The translations under genes were made by a program, and so were the position numbers. Under the pieces are notes generated by a model. The model had not been told where the DNA came from. It searched no databases and was given only the letters and a program-made list of their open reading frames with translations. Positions 8,816 to 18,178 of a stretch of DNA of 64,000 nucleotides are shown here, in pieces; position 1 is the first letter of the stretch, and each line of letters begins with the position of its first letter. The stretch spans positions 1 through 64,000 of the forward strand of contig NZ_CAJYEB010000041.1 of NCBI RefSeq assembly GCF_913773735.1, read 5' to 3'. This DNA comes from an uncultured Massilia sp. (GTDB lineage: Bacteria > Pseudomonadota > Gammaproteobacteria > Burkholderiales > Burkholderiaceae_D).

Positions 8816-10270
8816 ATGCCGACACTCGACGATCCCTCCCTGCTGCGCCAGCAAGCCTATGTCGACGGCGCCTGGTGCGATGCCCTCGACGGCCGCACCA
8901 TCGCCGTGACCGATCCCGCCACCGGCGCGACGCTGGGCACCGTGCCGCGCATGGGCGCGCAGGAAACGCGGCGGGCGATCGCGGCGGCCCATGCCGCCTG
9001 GCCCGGCTGGCGCGCCCGTACCGCGCGCGAGCGCGCGCTGGTGCTGCGCAAGTGGAACGACCTGATGCTGGAGCACGCCGACGACCTGGCCACCATCATG
9101 ACCCTCGAGCAAGGCAAGCCGCTGGCGGAATCGAAGGGGGAGATCGCCTATGCCGCCGCGTTCTTCGAATGGTTCGGCGAGCAGGCCAAGCGCATCGAGG
9201 GCGACGTGCTGGAAGCGCCGGCGCGCGGCCAGCGCATCGTCGTCACGAAGGAGCCGATCGGCGTGTGCGCCGCCATCACGCCATGGAATTTCCCGGCCGC
9301 GATGATCGCCCGCAAGGTCGCCCCGGCCCTGGCCGCCGGCTGCCCCATCGTGCTGAAACCGGCCGGCCTGACGCCGTTTTCCGCGCTGGCGCTCGCCGTG
9401 CTGGCCGAGCGCGCCGGCGTGCCGAACGGCGTGTTTTCCGTCGTCACGGGAGAATCCGGCGCGATCGGCGGCGAACTGTGCGCGAATCCGATCGTGCGCA
9501 AGCTCAGCTTCACCGGCTCGACCGCCGTCGGACGCCAGCTGATGGCGCAGTGCGCGCCCACGCTCAAGAAGCTGTCGCTGGAACTGGGCGGCAACGCGCC
9601 GTTCATCGTGTTCGACGATGCGGACCTCGACGCGGCCGTCGAGGGCGCCATCGCCTCGAAATACCGCAACATGGGCCAGACCTGCGTGTGCGCCAACCGC
9701 ATCTACGTGCAGGACGGCGTCCATGACGCGTTCGCGCGCAAACTGGTCGACGCCGTGGGCCGACTGAAGGTCGGCAACGGCATGGAGGACGGCGTCGTGC
9801 AGGGCCCCTTGATCGACGAACAGGCCGTGCAAAAGGTCGAGCAGCACATCACCGACGCGCTGTCCAAGGGCGCGCGCGTCCTGCTGGGCGGCAAGCGCCA
9901 CGCGCTCGGCGGCACCTTCTTCGAGCCCACCGTGCTGGCCGACGTCACGCCGGCGATGCGCATCGCGGACGAAGAGACCTTCGGGCCGGTGGCGCCGCTG
10001 TTCCGCTTTGCCACCGAGGACGAGGCCGTCGCCCTGGCGAACGCTTCCGAATTCGGGCTGGCCGCTTACTTCTACGCGCGCGACGTCGGACGCGTCTGGC
10101 GCGTGGCCGAGCGCATCGAATCGGGCATGGTCGGCGTGAATACCGGCCTCGTCTCCAACGAGGTCGGGCCGTTCGGCGGCGTCAAGCAGTCGGGCATGGG
10201 CCGCGAAGGCTCCAAGTACGGCATGGACGACTACCTCGTCATCAAGTACGTCTGCCTGGGCGGTATGTGA
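8816..10270 (+). CDS. gabD: NAD(P)-dependent succinate-semialdehyde dehydrogenase
   Basis: This 484-residue aldehyde dehydrogenase has the standard fold. The cofactor loop is in ITPWNFP and the FTGSTAVGR turn, general base Glu256 is in LELGGNAPF, and catalytic Cys290 is in NMGQTCVCANR. The GQTCVCANR context is the one typical of GabD rather than of betaine or phenylacetaldehyde dehydrogenases. It oxidises succinic semialdehyde to succinate, the final step of GABA breakdown, which fits its position beside puuD and puuA. Glutarate semialdehyde dehydrogenase (DavD) is the main alternative reading. Length is normal. No GABA aminotransferase gene is in the window. Confidence 0.88.
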   Translation: MPTLDDPSLLRQQAYVDGAWCDALDGRTIAVTDPATGATLGTVPRMGAQETRRAIAAAHAAWPGWRARTARERALVLRKWNDLMLEHADDLATIMTLEQGKPLAESKGEIAYAAAFFEWFGEQAKRIEGDVLEAPARGQRIVVTKEPIGVCAAITPWNFPAAMIARKVAPALAAGCPIVLKPAGLTPFSALALAVLAERAGVPNGVFSVVTGESGAIGGELCANPIVRKLSFTGSTAVGRQLMAQCAPTLKKLSLELGGNAPFIVFDDADLDAAVEGAIASKYRNMGQTCVCANRIYVQDGVHDAFARKLVDAVGRLKVGNGMEDGVVQGPLIDEQAVQKVEQHITDALSKGARVLLGGKRHALGGTFFEPTVLADVTPAMRIADEETFGPVAPLFRFATEDEAVALANASEFGLAAYFYARDVGRVWRVAERIESGMVGVNTGLVSNEVGPFGGVKQSGMGREGSKYGMDDYLVIKYVCLGGM

Positions 10271-10623
10271 CGTGCGGTGCCGGCCGTGTACAGCTGTTCA
10301 GTTACTTCGAAAACAACTAATTGTTCCGCGTCAACGTTAACATGTTGTAAGTTTTCCACATGGCAATCCTGTGATTGTTCTGTAGGACCCTTCCTACTAG
10401 AATTTATTCACGACTTGGCCGCCCCCACCCGGTAACCCAGCCCCGTTACCGGTCCCTTCCCGATCCTCCTGGACGGGTCCAGCCAGTGCTTCGACAACAC
10501 TAACAACCCGGCCATCCGTGCATACCGGATGCGTATTCCCTATTCCCGGGCAGACGATGGAATGCGCCGCAGCCGGATGCGAGTACGTACTTACTTATCA
10601 CGACATCACGTCAGGGAACGAAC
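10271..10623. other. 353-bp leader region of the chemoreceptor gene
   Basis: This comparatively AT-rich region holds a promoter (10375-10403) whose spacer contains a perfect GTAGGA/TCCTAC inverted repeat. About 210 bp of untranslated leader follow. I see no open frame with coding character in it. Confidence 0.5.
10375..10403 (+). promoter_or_regulatory. Promoter of the chemoreceptor gene with embedded palindrome
   Basis: TTGTTC (10375-10380) and TAGAAT (10398-10403) are spaced by 17 bp. Within the spacer GTAGGA (10382-10387) and TCCTAC (10392-10397) form a perfect inverted repeat with a 4-bp loop. This position suits a repressor or other regulator. Confidence 0.5.
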
Positions 10624-12228
10624 ATGAAGTTAACAAACATGAAGATCGGTCAGCGCCTCGCCCTGGGTTTCGGCCTGCTCCTGGTACTGCTCATCCTGGT
10701 GTCGGTGACCGCCGTCCAGAGCATGAATTCGCTCAATGCGTTGACCGACAAGGTCGTCAACAACGACAACGTCCAGCTCGAAGCGATGAACGCCATGCGT
10801 GACGCCCAGCGCCGCATCGCCATCGGCGTGCGCGACATCATCCTGACCGAGGACGAAGCCGGCATGGCCGAGCTGGCCAAGACCGTCGATATCGCCTGGA
10901 GCGACTACATGGCCGCGCGCGACAAGCTGGACAAGCTGGTGTCCGATCCGGAGCGCCGCGAACTGCTGGCCCGGATCACCGAGGCGCGCACCAGGGCGAC
11001 GCCGCTGATCGCCAAGGCGCAGGAACTGGGCCGCGCCAACCAGCTCGAGGCCAGCGTCGCCTACCTGAAATCGGCGGTCGTGCCCGCCGTCAGGGCGTGG
11101 CAGCAGACGATCACCGCGATGATCGTCGCCCAGGCCGAGCGCAACCGGGTCGAGCAGGCGCGCGGCCAGGCCGATTTCGAACGGACGCGCCTCGTGCTGG
11201 TAGGCGTGACCGTGCTGGCGCTGCTGGTGGCCGTGGCCGTCGGCTGGTTCATCACCCGTTCGATCGTCCTGCCGATGCGCCGCGCCGTGGCCGTGGCCCG
11301 GACCGTCGCCGCCGGCGACCTGAGCAGCCACATCGAGGTCGATTCCACCGACGAGACCGGCGAACTGCTGGGCGCCCTGAAGGAGATGAACGCCGCGCTG
11401 CAGCACATCGTCGGCCAGGTGCGCAGCGGCACCGAGACGCTGGTCACGGCGTCCGGCGAGATCGCCAGCGGCAACCTCGACCTGTCGAGCCGCACCGAGC
11501 AGCAGGCCAGCGCCCTCGAGGAGACGGCGTCGTCGATGGAGGAACTGACGGCGACCGTCAAGCAGAACGCGGAAAACGCGCGCCAGGCCAACCAGCTGGC
11601 GCGTTCGGCGTCCGACGTGGCCACGCGCGGCGGGGTGGTCGTCGCCGACGTGGTGTCGACGATGGGCGCGATCCATGCCTCGGCCAGCAAGATCGTCGAC
11701 ATCATCGGCGTCATCGACGGGATCGCCTTCCAGACGAATATCCTGGCGCTGAACGCGGCGGTCGAGGCCGCCCGCGCCGGCGAACAGGGCCGCGGCTTCG
11801 CCGTAGTCGCCTCCGAAGTGCGCAACCTGGCCCAGCGCTCGGCCGCGGCGGCCAAGGAAATCAAGGCGCTGATCGGGGATTCGGTGGACAAGGTCGACGC
11901 GGGCAGCAAGCTGGTGCAGCAGGCCGGCGCGACGATGGAAGACATCGTCGGCAGCGTGCGCCGCGTGACCGACATCATGGCCGACATCAGCGCGGCCAGC
12001 CACGAGCAGGAAGCCGGTATCGAGCAGATCAACACGGCGATCGGCGAGATGGATGCCGTGACCCAGCAGAATGCGGCGCTGGTCGAGGAAGCGGCGGCGG
12101 CCGCGCAGGCGATGCAGGAGCAGTCGGACCAGCTGGAGCAGCTGGTCAGCACGTTCAAGCTGGCGGGCGCCGCGGCGGCACGGCCGGCGGTGCGGCGTGC
12201 GGCACAGGCGCGTCTAGCCGCGGCGTGA
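10624..12228 (+). CDS. Methyl-accepting chemotaxis protein
   Basis: This 534-residue Tar/Tsr-like chemoreceptor has a first membrane helix at about 10-30 and a periplasmic four-helix-bundle ligand domain to about 188. A second membrane helix (VLVGVTVLALLVAVAVGWF) and a HAMP linker follow. The long cytoplasmic coiled coil has its hairpin tip in the FQTNILALNAAVEAARAGE region. Glutamine/glutamate methylation segments flank the tip (EEQ-rich ALEETASSMEELTATVKQN). It would relay ligand binding to CheW/CheA. No other che genes are present here, so it is an orphan receptor, and the ligand is unknown. The site AGGGAA precedes the ATG. Translation overlaps no other gene. Confidence 0.95.
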   Translation: MKLTNMKIGQRLALGFGLLLVLLILVSVTAVQSMNSLNALTDKVVNNDNVQLEAMNAMRDAQRRIAIGVRDIILTEDEAGMAELAKTVDIAWSDYMAARDKLDKLVSDPERRELLARITEARTRATPLIAKAQELGRANQLEASVAYLKSAVVPAVRAWQQTITAMIVAQAERNRVEQARGQADFERTRLVLVGVTVLALLVAVAVGWFITRSIVLPMRRAVAVARTVAAGDLSSHIEVDSTDETGELLGALKEMNAALQHIVGQVRSGTETLVTASGEIASGNLDLSSRTEQQASALEETASSMEELTATVKQNAENARQANQLARSASDVATRGGVVVADVVSTMGAIHASASKIVDIIGVIDGIAFQTNILALNAAVEAARAGEQGRGFAVVASEVRNLAQRSAAAAKEIKALIGDSVDKVDAGSKLVQQAGATMEDIVGSVRRVTDIMADISAASHEQEAGIEQINTAIGEMDAVTQQNAALVEEAAAAAQAMQEQSDQLEQLVSTFKLAGAAAARPAVRRAAQARLAAA

Positions 12229-12236
12229 TGGCCGAT

Positions 12237-12315
12237 GGTGCGCACGGGGTGCGCACCCTACGCAGGGGTCGGCGCCCGGTGTTGATGTTCGAGGGCTCTG
12301 ACCCCGGAGTTTGCC
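12237..12315. repeat. Second copy of the composite extragenic palindrome
   Basis: This repeats the 5666-5764 element: GTGCGCACGGGGTGCGCACC, then CTACG, GGGGTC (12264-12269) and a closing GACCCC-like arm at about 12299-12305, followed by the same GGAGTTTGCCGG-type tail. It again sits between two convergent genes (chemoreceptor and pyrophosphohydrolase). Confidence 0.8.
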
Positions 12316-12328
12316 GGAGCCGTTTCCG

Positions 12329-12700
12329 TTATTCGCCGTCCTTGTACTCGTGATACTTGCGCGCGTCGCCGCGCACCTTGTCGGCCGGGTACTTGGCCCG
12401 GTTGAGCACCATCTTTTCCTCCACCGCCGCCAGCAGGTCGACGTCCAGCTTGTCGGCCAGGCGCACCAGGTAGACCAGCACGTCGGCCATCTCGTGGCGC
12501 ACCGCGCGCAGCTTCGCCTCGCCGAGCTCGTCGGCGCCGCCGTGGCGCAGCCACTGGAAGTGTTCCAGCAGCTCGGCCGCCTCCACCGTCAGGGCGGAGG
12601 CGAGGTTCTTCGGCGTGTGGAACTGGTCCCAGTCGCGTTCGTCGACGAAGGCGCGCACGATGGCGCGCAGCCGGTCCAGTTCGCCGCCTGGCGCCATCAT
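12329..12700 (-). CDS. MazG-like nucleotide pyrophosphohydrolase
   Basis: This 123-residue protein has the MazG/dCTPase helical core. The metal-binding EAAELLEHFQWL motif (ExxE) is followed by RHEMADVLVYLVRLADKL (ExxxD). Such enzymes hydrolyse non-canonical or excess dNTPs to monophosphates and act as house-cleaning enzymes. Two adjacent ATGs exist; I used 12700, whose ATG overlaps the stop of the upstream carbonic anhydrase gene by 4 bp, indicating translational coupling. The link with carbonic anhydrase looks like operon convenience rather than a pathway. Confidence 0.85.
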   Translation of the reverse strand: MMAPGGELDRLRAIVRAFVDERDWDQFHTPKNLASALTVEAAELLEHFQWLRHGGADELGEAKLRAVRHEMADVLVYLVRLADKLDVDLLAAVEEKMVLNRAKYPADKVRGDARKYHEYKDGE

Positions 12701-13374
12701 TCGCGCTCGCCGCCGTCGAGGTAGCGCTGCAGGATCGTGTCCAGCTTCGGCTGGATCTCGTCGTAGGCGCTGACGGTGATGCCGAGGTCGCGCAGCAGGC
12801 CGTCGTGCACGCCGTAGACCCAGCTGTGGATGGTCAGGTCCTGGCCGCGCTCCCAAGCGTCGCGCACGACGGTGGTCTGGGCGATGTTGATGACCTGCTC
12901 GGCCACGTTCAGTTCCACCAGGCGGTTGGCGGCGGCGGCGCCGGCCACGTTGCCCAGGTACTTGCCGTGCTTGTCGCGCACGTCGCGCACGTGGCCGAGC
13001 CAGTTGTCGGCCAGGCCCACGCGGGTATTGTTCAGCGCCGCGCCCACGCCCGAGCAGCCGTAGTGGCCGCACAGGATGATGTGCTTGACCTTCAGCACGT
13101 CGACGGCGAACTGCACCACGGTCAGCGCGTTCAGGTCCGAATGCGAGACGACGTTGGCGATGTTACGGTGCACGAACAGTTCGCCCGGCGCCATGCCCAG
13201 CAGTTCGTTGGCCGGCACGCGGCTGTCCGAGCAGCCGATCCACAGGTATTCCGGGGCTTGTTGCGAAGCCAGGTCCTTGAAGAAGCCGGGGTCTTGCTCG
13301 ACCATCGCGGCGGCCCATTGGCGGTTGCGTTCGAACAGGTCGGCGGCGGTCAGGCCGGTGGGGGTTTTTGCCAT
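12697..13374 (-). CDS. can: Beta-class carbonic anhydrase
   Basis: This 225-residue zinc enzyme interconverts CO2 and bicarbonate in the cytoplasm. Zinc ligands of the beta class are visible as Cys48 and Asp50 in GCSDSRVP, and His104 and Cys107 in CGHYGCSG. The Asp50-Arg52 dyad is intact. The sequence resembles E. coli Can (YadF) throughout. It is the first gene of a two-gene unit with the MazG-type protein. It supplies bicarbonate for carboxylases at ambient CO2. Length and start are standard. Confidence 0.93.
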   Translation of the reverse strand: MAKTPTGLTAADLFERNRQWAAAMVEQDPGFFKDLASQQAPEYLWIGCSDSRVPANELLGMAPGELFVHRNIANVVSHSDLNALTVVQFAVDVLKVKHIILCGHYGCSGVGAALNNTRVGLADNWLGHVRDVRDKHGKYLGNVAGAAAANRLVELNVAEQVINIAQTTVVRDAWERGQDLTIHSWVYGVHDGLLRDLGITVSAYDEIQPKLDTILQRYLDGGERE

Positions 13375-13445
13375 GTGAGTTCCTATCGTTGGATGCGATC
13401 GACGCGCCGTCGATCCGACATTGCCAGACTGGCCACGCGCCAGTC

Positions 13446-13483
13446 AAAAAAAACCGCCGAAGGCAGTTGCCGTTCAGCGGTTT
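13446..13483 (-). terminator. Rho-independent terminator after dnaJ
   Basis: On the minus strand an AACCGC ... GCGGTT stem with a long loop is followed by a run of eight T, directly downstream of the dnaJ stop. Confidence 0.7.
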
Positions 13484-13493
13484 CGCGGACTTC

Positions 13494-14618
13494 TTACTCG
13501 AAGAAGTCCTTTACTTTATCCATCCAGCCCTTGCTCTGCGGGCTGTGCTTGGAGCCGCCCTCGACCGTGAGACGGTCGAATTCGCGCAGCAGGTCCTTCT
13601 GCTTGTCGGTCAGCTTGACCGGGGTTTCCACCAGCACGTGGCAGAACAGGTCGCCGGCATAGCCCGAGCGCACGCCCTTGATGCCCTTGCCCTTGAGGCG
13701 GAAGGTCTTGCCGGTCTGGGTGCCTTCGGGGATGGTGAAGGACACCTTGCCGCCCAGCGTCGGCACCTCGATCTCGCCGCCCAGCGCCGCCTTGGAAAAC
13801 GAGATCGGCATCTCGCAGTGCAGGTCGTCGCCTTCGCGCTGGAACACCTGGTGCGGCTTGATGTGGATCTCGACGTACAGGTCGCCCGGCGGCCCGCCGT
13901 TGGTGCCCGGCTCGCCGTTGCCGGACGAGCGGATGCGCATGCCGTTGTCGATGCCGGCCGGGATCTTCACTTCCAGCGTCTTGTTGCGCTTGATGCGTCC
14001 GGCGCCGCCGCAGGCCGCGCACGGTTCCGGGATGATCTTGCCGCTGCCATGGCACTTCGGGCAGGTCTGCTGGATCGAGAAGAAGCCCTGCTGCATGCGC
14101 ACCTGGCCGTGGCCGTGGCAGGTCGTGCAGGTGACCGGGGAGGTGCCCGGCTTGGCGCCGCTGCCGTGGCAGGTGTCGCACTTGTCCCAGCTGGGCACGC
14201 GGATCGTGGTGTCGAAGCCGTTCGCGGCCTGCTCCAGCGTGATCTCCAGGTTGTAGCGCAGGTCGGCGCCGCGGTAGACCTGCGGACCGCCGCCACCGCC
14301 GCGGCGTCCGCCGCCGAAGATGTCGCCGAAGATGTCGCCGAACGCATCGCCGAAGCCGCCGGCGCCGAAGCCGCCGCCCATGCCGCTGTTCGGATCGACG
14401 CCGGCATGACCGTAACGGTCGTAGGCCTCGCGCTTCTCCGGATTGGTCAGCATCTCGTAGGCTTCCTTGACCTCCTTGAACTTCTCTTCCGCTTCCTTGT
14501 TGTCGGGATTGCGGTCAGGATGGTATTTCATCGCCAGCTTGCGATAGGCCTTCTTGATGTCTTCTTCCGAAGCACCTTTCGCGACCCCGAGGATCTCGTA
14601 AAAATCACGCTTTGCCAT
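13494..14618 (-). CDS. dnaJ: Chaperone protein DnaJ (Hsp40)
   Basis: This 374-residue type I J-protein has a J domain at residues 1-70 with HPD in MKYHPDRNPDN and a Gly/Phe-rich linker (GMGGGFGAGGFGDAFG). A zinc domain carries four CxxCxGxG repeats (CDTCHGSG, CTTCHGHG, CPKCHGSG, CAACGGAG), followed by C-terminal substrate-binding domains. It stimulates DnaK ATPase activity and delivers unfolded clients. It lies 330 bp after dnaK, with a terminator between them, so it is probably transcribed from its own promoter or by read-through. No sigma-32 motif is obvious directly upstream. Confidence 0.98.
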   Translation of the reverse strand: MAKRDFYEILGVAKGASEEDIKKAYRKLAMKYHPDRNPDNKEAEEKFKEVKEAYEMLTNPEKREAYDRYGHAGVDPNSGMGGGFGAGGFGDAFGDIFGDIFGGGRRGGGGGPQVYRGADLRYNLEITLEQAANGFDTTIRVPSWDKCDTCHGSGAKPGTSPVTCTTCHGHGQVRMQQGFFSIQQTCPKCHGSGKIIPEPCAACGGAGRIKRNKTLEVKIPAGIDNGMRIRSSGNGEPGTNGGPPGDLYVEIHIKPHQVFQREGDDLHCEMPISFSKAALGGEIEVPTLGGKVSFTIPEGTQTGKTFRLKGKGIKGVRSGYAGDLFCHVLVETPVKLTDKQKDLLREFDRLTVEGGSKHSPQSKGWMDKVKDFFE

Positions 14619-14948
14619 TTGTCGGCACCTTGCTGTCTATCGAAAACGTCGAATCACCTGCTACGCGTTGCGCTGCCGCGCGCGACGGTGCTTCGAGTCC
14701 TCTTTTACTGAACGAACTGTCGGGTTCCCAGGACCCCGTGCGGTCGACGCTTGCCGGGAACGCGCAGCACAAAACGTATGAGTATACCGTGGGCAACCCA
14801 GGCTTGCGCGGCAACGCCGGAAAATACAACGCGCCGAGGGAAAAGGAGAACCGGGGGTTGATGGTCCTGCAAAAAAACCGAGCCGGCCACCAGGACGGTC
14901 GCATCGGCTCGGTTCCGTCACGGGACCGTCGCCGGTCCCGTCATGCCA
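14619..14948. other. Intergenic region dnaK-dnaJ
   Basis: This 330-bp space contains the dnaK terminator (14871-14913). On the minus strand it also has a possible -10 TATACT at 14786-14781 upstream of dnaJ, without a convincing -35. I see no coding sequence. Confidence 0.4.
14871..14913 (-). terminator. Rho-independent terminator after dnaK
   Basis: On the minus strand AACCGAGCCG (14913-14904) pairs with CGGCTCGGTT, which runs into seven T, 36 bp beyond the dnaK stop. Confidence 0.85.
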
Positions 14949-16895
<1,947 letters not shown>

Positions 16896-16992
16896 AATAT
16901 ATTTTCCTTGTTAGTACTTCAGTGTTCGAGATGTGCCGAATATTGGGAAATACCGCTTGCTTTCAAGAGCTTGAAGAAGCCTCAACGCAACA

Positions 16993-17541
16993 TTATTTCG
17001 GTGCCGCGGCGGTCACGATGGCCGGGCGCAGCAGGCGGTCGGCGATCATGTAGCCCTTCTGCAGCACGGCGACGACGGTATTGGCTTCCTGCTCGGACGG
17101 CACGACGGCCACGGCCTGGTGCTTGTTCGGGTCCAGCTTCTCGCCGGCCGCCGGCATCACTTCGACCAGGCGGTTCTTCTCGAACGCGGCGGTGAGCTGC
17201 TTCAGCGTCATCTCGACACCTTCCTTGATCGACTCGACCGTGGGGGCTTCCACTTTCAGGGCCATCTCCAGGCTGTCGCGCACCGGGACCATCGCCTCGG
17301 CGAAGCTTTCGATCGCGAATTTATGGGCCTTGGCGACGTCTTCCTGGGCGCGGCGGCGGACATTGTCGGCCTCGGCCTTGGCGCGCATGAAGGCATCGTG
17401 GGTCTCGGCCAGCTTGGCTTCGGTCGCACTCAGCTGTTCTTCGAGGCCGGATTGCGCCGGCGCGGCCGTCTGCTGCTCGGCCGCCGGTGCGGCGTCCAGC
17501 TCGGGTTGCTTGGCAACATCTTGGTTGTCTTGGTCTTGCAT
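16993..17541 (-). CDS. grpE: Nucleotide exchange factor GrpE
   Basis: This 182-residue protein has a poorly conserved acidic N-terminus, a long coiled coil (about residues 35-100, with RAKAEADNVRRRAQED), a four-helix dimer region and a C-terminal beta-wing (MIADRLLRPAIVTV-like end). It releases ADP from DnaK. I chose the ATG at 17541 (MQDQDNQDVAKQPEL), which lies 69 bp after the sigma-32 promoter; the in-frame extension further upstream crosses that promoter and is not coding. It is the first gene of grpE-dnaK. Confidence 0.96.
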   Translation of the reverse strand: MQDQDNQDVAKQPELDAAPAAEQQTAAPAQSGLEEQLSATEAKLAETHDAFMRAKAEADNVRRRAQEDVAKAHKFAIESFAEAMVPVRDSLEMALKVEAPTVESIKEGVEMTLKQLTAAFEKNRLVEVMPAAGEKLDPNKHQAVAVVPSEQEANTVVAVLQKGYMIADRLLRPAIVTAAAPK

Positions 17542-17609
17542 CGAAAAAACTCCTGGAATCAAGGACTTGGCTGATGGATGGGACGGATGCTTTCGTCGTA
17601 CAGCCCCCC

Positions 17610-17637
17610 ATATGAGGCGATCTCCTACACTTTCAAG
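17610..17637 (-). promoter_or_regulatory. Sigma-32 heat-shock promoter of grpE-dnaK
   Basis: On the minus strand CTTGAAA (17637-17631) is followed after 13 bp by CCTCATAT (17617-17610). This closely matches the sigma-32 consensus CTTGAAA / CCCCAT-T at the right spacing. No CIRCE (HrcA operator) sequence is seen nearby. Confidence 0.85.
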
Positions 17638-17765
17638 GGGAATTGCAACGTCAACATGTGCCGGATAGTCATCTTTTGTTACAACATTTACCAACCGGCA
17701 GTCCCTGTCATCAATTACGCATGTCACTATGTTTCCCATAAGACATGTCATATGGGGGAACAGTC

Positions 17766-17870
17766 ATGAAACTGCATCTGATCAGCGGCGCCGTGGTGCT
17801 GTACACCCTGTTGACGCTGGCGGCAATCTGCTTCGCCAGGCTGTCGGCGCCACAAAACGTGCCATTTTAA
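17766..17870 (+). CDS. 34-residue single-helix membrane peptide (putative)
   Basis: A short frame reads MKLHLISGAVVLYTLLTLAA and continues through ICFARLSAP to a TAA. It forms one hydrophobic helix (about residues 5-25) with a short polar tail. A strong purine site (GGGGGA) lies 5 nt before the ATG. I do not recognise it. It lies in the relatively AT-rich divergent space upstream of grpE. The good ribosome site and the clean membrane-helix composition favour a real small protein, but length alone makes this uncertain. Confidence 0.4.
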   Translation: MKLHLISGAVVLYTLLTLAAICFARLSAPQNVPF

Positions 17871-17886
17871 CAGCTGAGATGAAAAC

Positions 17887-17905
17887 GACCCGGGCTTGCC
17901 GGGTC
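17887..17905 (-). terminator. Hairpin terminator downstream of hemH
   Basis: GACCCGG and CCGGGTC form a perfect 7-bp stem with a 5-nt loop. On the minus strand it runs into CGTTTTC. It lies about 230 bp beyond the hemH stop, on the far side of the repeat array. Confidence 0.5.
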
Positions 17906-17999
17906 GGCGGCCGCAGGGCCGGACAGAATGCGCTTCGCGCAGGGAGGACAAGGATGCCCACCCTGGCGAATCGATGTTCAAGACCGGGGGCCGGCGTCC

Positions 18000-18178
18000 C
18001 TTGAACGAGGACACCGACAACCCGGGTCGGGGCCCTTCGAAAGGCAACACCGGCAACCCGGGTCAGGACCCTTCGAAAGGCAACACCGACAACCCGGGTC
18101 AGAGCCCTTCGAAAGGCAACACCGGCAACCCGGGTCAGAGCCCTTCCAAAGGCAACACCGGGCTCTGACCCTGGGCTC
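18000..18178. repeat. 36-bp tandem repeat array overlapping the 3' end of hemH
   Basis: Units begin with CTTCGAAAGG or a variant at 18000, 18035, 18071, 18107 and 18143. The first is 35 bp and degenerate, the next three are 36 bp and near identical, and the last is partial. Each unit contains CAACACCGRCAACCCGGGTC. The unit matches one arm of the composite palindrome at 5666 and 12237, so the array looks like an amplified arm of that element. The last unit ends in the element's other arm (GGGCTCTGACCC). Confidence 0.85.

Noticed and set aside
10285..10300. LexA-like GTGTACAGCTGTTCAG before the chemoreceptor gene
   Set aside because: The half-sites are in the wrong order and spacing for CTGT-N8-ACAG.
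10518..10802. 94-residue open frame overlapping the start of the chemoreceptor gene
   Set aside because: It is out of frame with the clear receptor gene, and its second half is the shifted receptor sequence.
14619..14870. Sigma-32 promoter directly upstream of dnaJ
   Set aside because: No CTTGAAA or good CCCCAT element is present; only a TATACT without a convincing -35.
17542..17765. CIRCE operator (HrcA) upstream of grpE
   Set aside because: No TTAGCACTC-N9-GAGTGCTAA-like inverted repeat can be found; sigma-32 control explains the region.
18000..18178. Regular 36-bp repeats that could be read as a CRISPR array
   Set aside because: Units are directly adjacent with no unique spacers and no cas genes are nearby; they match an arm of the interspersed palindrome.
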